A stretch of DNA of 64,000 nt, from NCBI GenBank assembly GCA_001972305.1, contig BDDD01001957.1:248001-312000 (forward strand). The letters are read 5' to 3'. The position numbers were made by a program, and so were the translations under genes. The DNA is from Cephalotus follicularis (Eukaryota; Streptophyta; Magnoliopsida; Oxalidales; Cephalotaceae). The notes beneath the pieces were generated by a model. That model did no database searches. It was given only the letters and a program-made list of their open reading frames with translations, and had not been told where the DNA came from. Below, piece after piece: positions 9,355-19,668 of the stretch (within the stretch, counting starts at the first letter, position 1; every line of letters starts with the position of its first letter).

Positions 9355-10455
9355 TCAAAGAGGATTGTAGACAGGATCAATCAAGTCAACAGACTCAATG
9401 ATCTGTCCATCAGTAATTCCATCCACATATGGTTTTAAACGTGGCCCATGGACGTTAAATGTGTCTTTCAAACCTGTCCAAGCAAACTCAAAAATACCAA
9501 GTGAAAGCACAGTGTGAACAATATAAACAGCATCCCAAAAATATTTCCACCAATAAAATCCATCAATAGAAGCATGACATTTAAGTGCATTAACACAATG
9601 GGAGAAAACAACTTTTACAATATAAGAACCATCCCAACAAGAATTCCACCAGTAAAAACTGTCAAGAATGCAATCTACCAAATTACTAGTTTCCCAATCC
9701 CAAAGAACATTCGCAATTTCAAATGAGGTGGAACAATGACCCATGAATGAATTACAAGGAAATTCTTTCAATTCAAATTTCGGAGACTTTTGTATGAATG
9801 GTTTATGCCAAGATGTGGGCAATGGACCCTCTGATTCTAATGGTTGTGGACCTAACACCTCAAAGAAATCTCCTTTTTCAATCTCCTCAAATTCCCTCAT
9901 ACACTCACTAATGATTTCATCAAATTCGCGTTCCCTATCTTAGATGGATTCCATAACCCCATTATCTAGCCACTTGAAAAATTCCTGTTGAATTGCTTCC
10001 TCATCCTCTATTTTCTTCAACCATTCAATGAAGTTGCTATCAAACTCTATGTCAAGGGACGTTTGATCAGCCGTGGCAATTTTGTGAGTGTAATGGGATA
10101 GATGATCCCATTCACTACTTGAAGTTGGCTCATTAAGCTTATTTTCTAGCCATGCTAACTCTGCTTCATTTTCCAACCACTGTGTGTCAATCCTATCAGG
10201 AGTTGAGTGTATCAAAGGAGAATCCAATGGGGCATTAATCTCAACAGTGTCTGAATCTGCCTCAAAATCATCGTCAATGAAACTCCAAGGATATGTCCTA
10301 TCTATTCCATCTATGGCAAAACAAGCCTCCTCACCTCGAGGTTCTAGGGGTGCATTGAAGATGTTTATTCTCAATTTCTTATTACCAAAGGATATGTCCA
10401 TAGCTCCAGATCGACAATTTATGCATGCATTTGCTCTTGCTAAGAAAGGACGACC
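9355..10455 (-). pseudogene. Tail of the Athila-type gag-protease frame: acidic/Trp region and integrase-like end
   Basis: This continues the protease frame after a stop at about 10454, with another stop at about 9942. The first part ends the protease (GRPFLARANACINC, then KLRINIFNAP). An acidic, Trp-containing stretch follows (WLENEAELAWLENKL, EFFKWLDNG). Near the end two 33-residue units are tandemly duplicated: FYWWNSCWDGSYIVKVV and FYWWKYFWDAVYIVHTV, a DNA period of 99 bp (about 9521 versus 9620). The last 40 residues (TFNVHGPRLKPYVDG) resemble the integrase C-terminus of Athila/Tat elements. I do not recognise the Trp-rich part. RT, RNase H and the integrase core are absent. Confidence 0.6.
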
Positions 10456-11472
10456 TTAGATAATCGAATGTTGTTTCCCAATCGCGGGTGTTTCCATATC
10501 GAGCACAAGAAAATCCACTAGAAAGTAAAGCTCATCTACTTTCGCCAAAACGTCCTCAATGAATCCCTTCGGAATTTTCAAAGATCTATCAGCAAGTTGA
10601 AGGGTTACCTCAGTGGGTTTCAATTCTCCAAATCCGAAATGGTCGTAAACTGAGCTAGGGAGGATGTTAACGCTGGCCCCTAAATCCAAAAGTGCTCTCT
10701 CTATTTGTAAATTTTCAATTTTGCAAGATATCAGAGGAGCTCCAGGATCTTTTAGTTTAGGTGGCAACTTGTTAGAAAGCACTACGCTCACCTGCTCTGT
10801 GAGATGGACCATTTTTGGAATGTACGTTTTCAGCTTACGCTTCGTGGTGCATAAGTCTTTCAAGAATTTGGCGTATGCTAGCACTTGTCGTATCGCATCT
10901 AAGAGAGGAATGTTGATTTGGACTTGTTTGAACAGTTCCATCATCTCGTCCATTCTTGCTAACTTTTTACCAAACGGAGGAACTGAAGACGTAGATCGCA
11001 AACACTCGGGGAATGGTGCTTTAGGTGTGGCAAAGGTAATGTCTTTTTTCTTCCCCTTTTGTTCACTTTCTTTAGACATGGATGCTTTAGTGACTTCTGT
11101 TTCATATTGGCCAATAGTCTCTTTCTCACCACTCTTGGAGGACACACTCTCTTCAAGATTCTTTTCATGAATCGGATCAAGATTTGGGACATTTACTTGC
11201 GGTTCTCCTATTACTCGACCACTTCTCAAGGTAGTAATTGCTTGGGCTTGTTCTACGTAGGAACACTGTCCAGTCTGATTTCTCGGATTGCCTATCACTT
11301 GACTGGGCATGTGGCCTTCTTCTCTCTTCCACATCATATCGGCTAGCTGTCCTATTTGCGTTTCCAATTTGGAGATGTATTGGGTATGGGAGTGAATGAT
11401 CTGATCATATTTTTGGCTATTCTTATTGATCTCATCTAACGCAAATAGTACCTTATCCAATTTATCTTCATT
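10456..11472 (-). pseudogene. Athila-type gag C-terminus and aspartic protease
   Basis: In the same frame as the gag to the right, separated by a single TAA. The first half is a coiled-coil-like, charged linker (YISKLETQIGQLADMMWKR, LRSGRVIG), usual for Athila gag ends. The protease follows in the last 100 residues: ALLDLGASVNILPSSVYD, then LQLADRSLKIPKGFIEDVL and LVDFLVLDME. The catalytic D-S/T-G is DLGAS here, the form common in Athila-type proteases. It would cleave the polyprotein inside the particle. The in-frame stop at its end falls before GRPFL, a conserved protease block, so the frame is decayed. Confidence 0.85.
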
Positions 11473-12678
11473 TTATGAGGGCATTTGAGGTGGAAAATTT
11501 GATTGTTGCACATCCCTATAGGCATTCTGATGAGGAAAGGAGTTATCTTGCCTATACGGGAGATTTTGGCTAGTATTGGACTGCTTCCATGAAAAATTGG
11601 GGTGATTCCTCCATCCCGGGTTATACGTGTTGGAATATGGATCATTTCCCGGTCGTTGGAATCCTTGTATTGCTTGTGCTTGTTCTTGAATAAAATCCGG
11701 ATATTGCACAGCAAGCGGGCAATCACTCTTATAATGTGTTGGGCTAGCACATAAGGTGCAAGCCTCTTGTGCCATGGAATTCTGAGTGGATTGCTTAGGA
11801 AGCGTTCCTATGGTAAGCACTTTATCTAATTTCTGAGATAGGATGTCCACCTTAGCTTTGATAGTCTCAAATTGGCTCACCTCGTATATACCTCCTTTCT
11901 TTTGAGTACCCGTTGCGGAGGACTCTACTCTGGATGATAAATGGTGCAGAGAGTTCTCGCTGAGGGACTCAAACAGTTTCCAAGCCTCGTCCTCACTTTT
12001 ATGCATGAATGTACCTCCACAAGAAGCATCCACCATCTGTCTATTTTGTGCGGTCAGTCCATCATAGAAGCATTGGACTAACTGCCATTTAGGAACGGCA
12101 TGATGGGGACATTTTCGAATGAGATCCTTTAATCTTTCCCATGACTCATGGAACTGCTCACCATCTTGTTGTGAAAAGCTAGTGAGTGCTCGCCTTATTT
12201 GGTTGGTTCGACCTATGGGAAAATATTTCTTAAGGAACTCTTGTTGTAATTGTGCCCACGTGGTGATGATTACGGAGTCTAAGGAATGTAACCATTGTTT
12301 AGCTCTATCTTTCAATGAGAATGGAAAAAAAATCAATTTAAGGGCATCCTCCGACAAATTCTGAATTTTAAACGTGGAGCAAATCTCAATGAATTCATCT
12401 AAATGCTTGTACGGTTCCTGATTGGCAAGTCCATAAAATGATGGTAACATATGAATAATACTGGACTTAATCTCATATTGAGCAGCTTGGACAGCAGGCA
12501 CCCTAATGCATGAAGCAGTGGTATATGCACGTGGGGTAAAATGTTCACTTAAGGGCCGTCTTTGGGGCGCGTTATGATTTTCACCCATTATGTTATTCGC
12601 TCTAATTCCAGCTAAAGTTCTTTCAATCTCTAGGTCGCAAGTAACTACTTTGGCATCTAATGATCGGCGACCTAACAT
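11473..12678 (-). pseudogene. gag: Athila-type gag (capsid and zinc knuckle)
   Basis: I choose the ATG at 12678 (MLGRRSLDAKV); the frame is open to about 12732 but without an ATG. Relative to that start, residues about 90-215 form a Retrotrans_gag capsid domain (HLDEFIEICSTF, RAKQWLHSL, QEFLKKYFPIGRT, ESWERLKDLI). A zinc knuckle C-X2-C-X4-H-X4-C is at about residues 307-320 (CTLCASPTHYKSDC). A Gln/Asn-rich tail follows. Gag forms the particle and packages element RNA. The frame ends in TAA and continues in frame into protease; CAA to TAA would explain it, so I call a damaged gag-protease polyprotein rather than two genes. Confidence 0.9.
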
Positions 12679-12773
12679 GTATCTAACTAAACTAAAAAGA
12701 AGAAAATTTTCTAAGGTTTTTTTTTTTGACACTCACTAAGCTCCCTAAGATATTTTTATGACACTCACAACGC

Positions 12774-12791
12774 TCCCCGACAACGGCGCCA
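12774..12791 (-). promoter_or_regulatory. primer-binding site, Asp-tRNA type
   Basis: The minus strand reads TGGCGCCGTTGTCGGGGA, complementary to the 3' end of plant tRNA-Asp with one mismatch. It lies six bases from the 5' LTR. Athila-type elements commonly use this primer. Confidence 0.9.
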
Positions 12792-12797
12792 AAATAT

Positions 12798-14463
12798 TGA
12801 TGGGAGTCTTTAGGCCGAATCAAAATTACCCTAATCTAACTATTTAGTAAATGGAAGTAGGGATAGTTCTCATGAAGAGCTGAAAGGAGATGCTATAAAA
12901 ATAAACTTAGGATGCAACTAAACAAAAAAATAACGAATATGAAATTAATTTAATCTAAGTTAGCAGTGCAAATAAAAATGAATTGAAAAGAGGATTGATT
13001 TTGAATTAAACTAATTTAATGAAAAACTAAACAATTCAAATTAAATATCTAACGTAAACTAATAAAATAAATAAATATGAAAAATAATATGAAACAACAA
13101 TCCCGTAGATGTGAGAATCCCCGCATGTATATATATATATTCAAATTCATGGCACCAGTTTCAGTTTAGCGCAGAAAATTACCGAATTAACCTAGGTACA
13201 ATCTATCCTGTCAAACCTTGATACTCTCAAAAGGTTGATTGGTTAAAGACTGTCTTTGATCAACACAACAAACTAGTGATTTAGCCTAGGGACAACCTAT
13301 CCTATCACACCTTGATACTCTCAAAAGGTTGATTGGTTAAAGGCTGTCATTGGTTCAATCACATAGAAAAATATTACATGTCATCAACACAGATTTTATA
13401 TATTAAAAATTATTCTCATCAATGTTGTCACTACATTAACAAGAAAAAACGTCTCACAAACATGCAATTAAACTTGAAACCAAAACTAAAATATATATAT
13501 AACATGGGTTCATCTACATCTAGGGATTAAAATACTTAGCCGGACATGACGACGGTGACAAATATCTTCAATAAATCCTCCATCTTCTCCATTGCCGTGC
13601 GCCGTGCGCCTCCTCTACTGCGTCTTCTACTGCTATCTCAATTGTCTCCGCTTTTCTACTTTGCTAAGCAGTATATATATATGCCACAACCGGCAAAAAA
13701 AACCTAAACATAAATTAAAGTGAGGCGCTTTGCTTGTTTTTTTTCCGCATTTACCACATGCGTTCGTGAGGCGCATGGGCTTTGTATTGCATTGTTGCAT
13801 GCATGGGCTGTATGGTTACTGGGCTTGATTGAGGAATACATAGCATGCAGGCATCGTGGCGCATGAGATGCTGCTGATGGATTTGAAGTTGTATGCATGC
13901 ATGGTATGGGCGCATGAGCTGATTGCATGGTCGAAGAATTGCTTTTGGTGTCATGGGCTGAAGACGCTGGCGTGCATGGATGCTTGTGGCGTGTGATGCA
14001 TGGACATGGCTTTTGTAGATGGCGTGTATGAGGCGCATGTGGGCCTGCAGGCGTTGAATTGTGCATGAGATGCTGGAGGCGTTGTAATTGGTTATATGCA
14101 GGTGCTGATGTCATCATAATGTAATCATTGGACTTCACATGATTCAACATATGTTTTCTTATGATATATTTTCATCAGAGCTTCAGAATAAATCGGTCCA
14201 AAAACTAAAAGTGCTCCAAATAATTTTATGGATAAAATGATCCCAATATTCAATATCTTATGAGCCTCAAATTTTGACTTCTCTCGCCTAAGTGGGTACA
14301 CTCTTTAACCGATCGTTGACTTCAAACCACTTTAACTCAAAAAGTAGCGTTTTAGCTTCATTTTCTTTTATTCCGCAATAAATAAATAATACCTGAAAAT
14401 CAAATAAACACCACAACAGTAGTCTATTCCAAGCATAAAAATCACATATTTTTATGCTTATCA
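12798..14463 (-). repeat. Athila-type 5' LTR (right copy)
   Basis: Partner of 6553-8240. It lacks a small segment near its TGATAAGC end that the left copy has (around 8191-8215) and differs by scattered substitutions, so the insertion is not brand new. Confidence 0.92.
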
Positions 14464-14468
14464 CACAG
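14464..14468 (+). repeat. target-site duplication CACAG (right)
   Basis: Matches 6548-6552 exactly; one copy is present in the uninterrupted sequence of LTR copy A (around 714-720 in reverse). Confidence 0.93.
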
Positions 14469-14710
14469 ACACCTGTCAATGCCAGACCTGTCGACTGTCA
14501 CTCTTGAATCAAAGCAGTCGGATGTTACCCTGTGATAGTCGGTTGTTTGAGGCTGGTTTTGGTTTGTTAAGTATTTTTCACCACATTTGCATTTTAAATC
14601 AAGTCCAACAATTCGACAACCCAATTTTATATAGTAATTGGATATTAAAACTCAATAAAATGCATATTTATTCGTCATTGGGTGCAATATACATTAATTG
14701 AAATTTTACA
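14464..14710 (-). repeat. Tekay-family 5' LTR (copy B), right part
   Basis: Continues the LTR from 6552 to its TGTAAAA edge at 14710. A GCGGTTAT-like stretch present at the edge of copy A is missing here. It contains motif variants at 14490-14552 (CTGTCGACTGT, GCAGTCGGATG, ATAGTCGGTTG). Confidence 0.85.
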
Positions 14711-15039
14711 GTATTCACATGATATCAAAAACAGTGACAGACTCCGTAGACTGATCACACCGCAATGGATAGTGTCATGTCCCCGTGCTAGGGCTGCAAC
14801 ATCCCTATGGTACTCCCGTAGGTGGTTATATTCTCAGTAGTAACAATTGCAAAGTAATGACTTTATTAAAAATCAATTCAAAATATTGATTTACTCAAAA
14901 ACAAATTCAAATCATAAACGATTTTTCCGAACATTTTCTGAACATATCGGAAATCATTATCATATCCGTATTAATAAAGGTCAACATACTTTTACAATTA
15001 AAAACCAAACTCATTTAATTCCACAATAATTAAAAGAGA

Positions 15040-15480
15040 TGATAATAGTAAAAATCTGTATTTATTTCACACAAATCAAAATATGAAAATCAAAACGAAG
15101 AGTCCGTATTTTACTCATAAAAACATAAATGTGATCTCTTCCAATAAAATCAAAGTAATATGATTAAGAATGAAAAATAAAACCTGTACTTTATTCACTG
15201 AAAGAAAAACTGAATTCATTTCAATAAAATCATAGGAGGTATCCAAGAATGAAAAATAAATCCGTACTTTGCTTATAAACATAATTTATTCGAATAAAAT
15301 CAGAGGACGATAATCAAAGAAGAAGAATCCGTACGTGTTGATAAAAGCAAAACTGAATTTAATAAAATCAAGTGAAGATAGTCAAGAATGAAAGTATCTG
15401 TACCACATTCATAAAATAAAACTAACTTTATTTCAATAAAACTGAATGATGACAATCAAAGACGAAGAATCCGTACCTTA
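15040..15480 (+). repeat. degenerate tandem array, about 65-85 bp units
   Basis: TCCGTAC-like words recur at about 15051, 15103, 15183, 15261, 15328, 15397 and 15469. Each is followed by AATAAAATCA and a GATAATCAA-GAA segment. Roughly six to seven diverged units. Confidence 0.7.
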
Positions 15481-15629
15481 GCCGCCCAAATCTAAACAAT
15501 CATATGAACAAATCTAAAGCATACGCGGAATCACTCTAACCTTCACCATAGATGTTTTGGAACCCTAAACATACAAACCAAACCGTGTTACAAACTATCA
15601 GACACAGATTACAATTTCCAGGAGGATAA

Positions 15630-15830
15630 GTGTCGATGTTTATGACATAAACCTCAACGTTTACAACATAAGCATTGACGCTTAAGCAAGGTGTCGACAA
15701 AAGCATAGGACAAAGCTTTGTCAAAAACATGATAGTTCATGATGAAACTGTCGACGCTCAAACAATGCGACGACGTTTAAGACATAAGCGTCGACATGGA
15801 AAACAAAAATAGTCGACGCTTTAACACATG
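15630..15830. repeat. GTCGAC-type palindrome cluster, GCG flavour
   Basis: Variants of GCGTCGACGC including GTGTCGATGTT, GCATTGACGCTT, CTGTCGACGCTC, GCGTCGACATG and TAGTCGACGCTT. Related clusters follow at 16480-16605 and 16850-16965. Confidence 0.7.
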
Positions 15831-16730
15831 CAGGACGATTAAAATAGTTTTTCTATGCACAGGCGTCAATGCTTTAGGTCAAAAACATGAAAACGCAGTG
15901 CTATATCAGTTTCAATCACGAACAAAATCAAGTTTTCTTAAGCATAAATCATAAAACAGTAACATGCAGGTTCTAAAACATGAATTTTTTGTTTAAAAAA
16001 TATGAGTATATAAATTTAAATGCATAGACATATGGATTTAAAATTTAATGTACGAACAACAACTTTTCAAAACACGGTTCTTAATATTACATGATCAAAA
16101 ACGGATTTCATAGATCACAGCAGAGTTTTCTAAAGCAATAGTAAACAATAGAAATAAAAACTTAGAATCATTACATACCTTTAGACGATGCAAAAATATG
16201 TTGAGAAGGACGAAGAGAATGTTGGGTGCGTCTAAATCAAAGAGTGCTGGTAGCAGAGTTTTTAAAATAATTTTTGAGATGGAAAACATGTGGGTTTAAA
16301 ACTTACCATAGGGAGATAACACGGTCATCGACAAAAATGGAAACCAGAATCAAAGCTTACCTTATAAACAGAAAACACGACAAACACAAAAGGAAAGACG
16401 AGAACCGGATTATAGAAAGAATCCTTCTTTCCTAACAAATCCATCGACCACATTCAGATAAGTAAGATGGGTTTTAAGCATCAACGTTGTAACAAGGCAT
16501 CAACGCCTAACCCTTTCGTACAAAGCATCGACGTTCACATAAAAGCGTTCACAGCTTTTAAAATGTGCTAAGGCGTCGACGTTTACCACAAAGGCGTCGA
16601 CGCTTAACGCCCAGAAATAGGAAAAAGAAAGAAATTTATCAAAACAAATTCAAACGGTCCAACAGATAAACATACAACATATAGACACAACAATAAGACA
16701 AACGCATATGGAACGAACTGGGATATTACA

Positions 16731-18289
16731 AACCATCCCATGATCTCGGACGTGCGTCCTTCCACTTTTTAGGAAGTGAAGAACGCTAGTAATGGTAGAG
16801 AGAACATGCGCATTTTGCGCCCCCACGTAAGGAACTGATGTTACCATTCTAAGCGTTGACACTTTTCCAAAAGCACTGATGCTTAGACGAGCTAAGTGTT
16901 GACACCTTTCTAAAAGGCATTGACGCCAAGATGTTCGAAAGTGTCCGCTTTTCCAAAAGGCATTGACGCTTTGAAGGCTAGTGAAGCATTTTGAGTCTCA
17001 CTCTTATATAAATGAGTCCAACTCATTTTAGTGATGGCACAATCCCTTCAAATATTGATTAAATAAGGTTAAACAAATGTGTTACAACAATTTGCAAAAT
17101 TCACCTAACTGATATATGATTATATAATTGTCTCCAAGACTTAATATGTCCAACATATTTATGAAGAATTCATAATCGGGCAGGGTCCATTTAAAATCTC
17201 GGTTAGAATCGGTGGTGTTCATAAATTACTGAAATATCCCTAGGGTTCGGTTAAGCTATTCTAAATAGTTCTAGACATATTTAAATCGTTTTGGAATAAT
17301 ATCCAATATTATCCAGATGGGAAAATTTAATCTAATTAATTTTCACATAATTTATTACACACTGCCATAACGCGAGACTTTCTAAGTTGTCGGTTCACGT
17401 GTACTATAATCCCTTGTCATACTTGGCCCCGACTGAGGTCTAGGGCAAAGATACATGTCAACCCTAGATTATACCTCAATGCGTAAAATATATGATCATC
17501 ACTAGGACATTTGGTAGACTCTCCAAAAATCTAATTTCAAGTCCACCTCAACCTTGGCCAAGGATTTCATAAGTTCATAGTACAATCCGACCATGATAGA
17601 GCCAATCACCTTCGATCAGGTGTGACAATTCCATATTGTGCACTTGCTTACATTTGTATAGATTCAATCATACCCAAAGACCACCCGATTGCCAACCCTG
17701 CGCAAGAACTGGGTAGGTGGAGATCAAAGTATAACTGCCTCCATACAATATAATGTAGTCGCTTAGGTCTAAGGATCAGACGAGTTTGAGAACTCGCTAA
17801 GTGATTAACACTTATTCACAACCGCAACAAGTAAGAGTCACTACTGACATGAGAATAGTGACTATCCAAATAGTGTCTCCTACACGGGTCTTGTTCAGTG
17901 TACACGCTCCTAGCTCGCATTCCGTATTTTCCCTAGTGTCCTAACACATAAGGTAGTGAGAGAATCCATCCTCCAATTCCAAAAGCAAGCAACATACAGG
18001 CAAGTCTATCCGGTTCACTAATGCCAAGAAAGTGAACCTATGACTTGGAACTAATTCGACATAAGGAATAAAGTAGCCAATCTCACTACCTCCATGCTTG
18101 GCATCCAGCATTATGTTAGGGCATCACAAATGTAAGTGGAGAAATATTAAACTACTCCAATTATGTGATAAAACACAAGTGATATTGCCATAAATAATAT
18201 AAACAATTAGCACGTGTCATATATCAGGAATAAGATTTTTTATATACATGGATAGATACAATACGAAAAATCCATCCAAAGGCCTGTCG
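16731..18289. other. non-coding retroelement debris, possible minus-strand copia LTR
   Basis: No gene, tRNA or strong repeat is visible. A further motif cluster lies at 16850-16965. From about 17050 to 18130 the minus strand has the look of a copia LTR (alternating AT-rich and mixed sequence, GTCAGTAGTGACTCTTACTTG), but no partner copy is in the window, so this is a guess. It replaces the 5' LTR and gag start expected for the copia element that begins at 18290. Confidence 0.3.
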
Positions 18290-19668
18290 GGTCATCCAAT
18301 CTAACAGCCAGGACATTGGAAAAGGAACTGTGTGACATTCCTTAGATCAATTGGCAAAGGTATTCCCTATTTGTCTTATGTACAGGTGAATATGAAAATT
18401 TTTGATTCATCTTCCTGGATTTTAGACAGCGGATGTGGTACTCACATATGTACTAATTTACAGGTCCTCACGGACAGAAGAAGCCTTGAGAAGGGTGAGG
18501 GATATCTATGGCTTGCGGATGACTCGGTTATTGAAGCCATAGCTATAGGATCAGTTTATATTTTGTTGCCTTTGGGCCAGAACTTTGTACTCAAACAATG
18601 AGTTTATTCGCCTCATATTTTGCTTAATATCATTTCTATTCCGAGATTAGATGCCGAAGGTTTTCAATTTATTTTTAAAGACAAGCGTTGTTCTATTTGA
18701 ATGAATGATGTGATATATGCAAAATGTTTCCTTCATGATGGGTTATATATATTGAGTAAACATGAGAATTTTTTCAATGTCCAAAAAGACAATAAAAGAA
18801 AGAGAGATGGAGTTCATCAATCTTACCTATGGCACTACAAACTTGGTCATATAAGTGAGAAAAGAGTTCGTAGGTTAATCTCGGATGGATATTTTTATTT
18901 CTCAGAGTATCAACCATTTCCAACTTGTGATCCCTGTCTCAAAGGTAAAATGACCAAATCTCCCTTCACAGGGAAAGGGGAAAGGTCCCCATAACTGTTG
19001 GGTCTAGCGCACACTGATGTGTACGGACGGATGACAATGGATGCCAGAGGTGGATATTCCTACTTCATAACATTTAGGGATGATCATTCTCATTTAGGTT
19101 ATTTGTACCTAATGCGGCACAAATCTGAAGCCTTTGAAAAGTTCAAGGAATTCAGACAAGTAGAAAAACAGACTGGTGAAAGTCTGAAAACTCTTCGATC
19201 AGATCAAGGTGGTGAGTATCTCTCCACCGAGTTCTTAACTTATCTCAGAGATAATGAAATTATCTCTTAGTGGGCACCTCTGGGAACACCACAGCGTAAC
19301 AGTGTATATGAAAGGAGAAATCACACTTTGCTTGACATGGGGCGGAGCATGATGAGTGATACTGAACTTTCGCTGTCTTTCTGGGGTTATGCCTTGGAGA
19401 CAACTATTCTCTTATTAAACAGGACTCCAACGAAATATGCTCCGAAGACCCCATATGAGATATGGAACGGGAAGAAACCCAATCTTAGTTATCTAAGAAT
19501 ATGGGGCTGCCCTGCATATGTCAAGCAGGCAGCAGCAGACAAATTGTAATCTAGGTCCATAAAATGTAAACTTCTGGATATCCTAAAGAAACACACGAAT
19601 ATTATTACTATTACCCACCTGACAACAAAGTGTTTGTAGCTAGGCAATCTCCTTTTCTTGAGAAGGAC
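18290..19668 (+). pseudogene. pol: copia pol, first half: protease and integrase
   Basis: One frame from about 18308 to 19549, with stops at 18599-18601, 18698-18700, 18992-18994, 19268-19270 and 19547-19549. In order: the end of a gag zinc knuckle (PGHWKRNC), an aspartic protease (WILDSGCGTHIC, DSG near 18424), the pre-integrase H-H-C-C (WHYKLGHISEKR, then CDPCLKGK), and the integrase core with Asp in AHTDVYG, Asp in LRSDQGGEY and Glu in YERRNHTLLDM. A frameshift follows near 19560. Several stops fit C-to-T change (for example CAG to TAG at 19268). No functional protein can be made from this copy. Confidence 0.92.
19664..19668 (+). repeat. target-site duplication AGGAC (left)
   Basis: Precedes the LTR start TGTCACACC and is repeated at 29511-29515. 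Confidence 0.93.

Larger units (their letters stand above)
6553..14463 (-). mobile_element. Athila-type non-autonomous gypsy element with gag and protease only
   Basis: Complete 7.9-kb element on the minus strand: two similar LTRs (1,688 and 1,666 bp), an Asp-tRNA primer site, a gag-protease frame, and a 5-bp direct repeat CACAG on both sides. Between protease and polypurine tract there is no recognisable reverse transcriptase, RNase H or integrase core; instead an unusual tail follows, ending in a segment resembling the integrase C-terminus. It would depend on enzymes from an autonomous relative. It sits in a Tekay LTR, so it is younger than that LTR. Confidence 0.93.
14711..16730 (-). repeat. 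unclassified LTR-like remnant
   Basis: No gene. TGTCATGTCCCC at 14773 and GGGATATTACA ending at 16730 look like the two edges of a minus-strand gypsy LTR of 1,958 bp, but I find no matching target duplication or second copy. It holds a degenerate tandem array (15040-15480) and GCGTCGACGC-flavour motifs (15630-15830, 16480-16605), as the other LTRs do. Confidence 0.4.

Noticed and set aside
9514-9943. Plus-strand frames opposite the Athila-type gag-protease tail (also 10184-10459, 10664-11346)
   Set aside because: They are the reverse complement of the recognised minus-strand polyprotein and have no domain.
14773-16730. Solo LTR with defined target duplication
   Set aside because: Edges look right, but the flanks GATAG and AACCA do not match, so I list only an LTR-like remnant.
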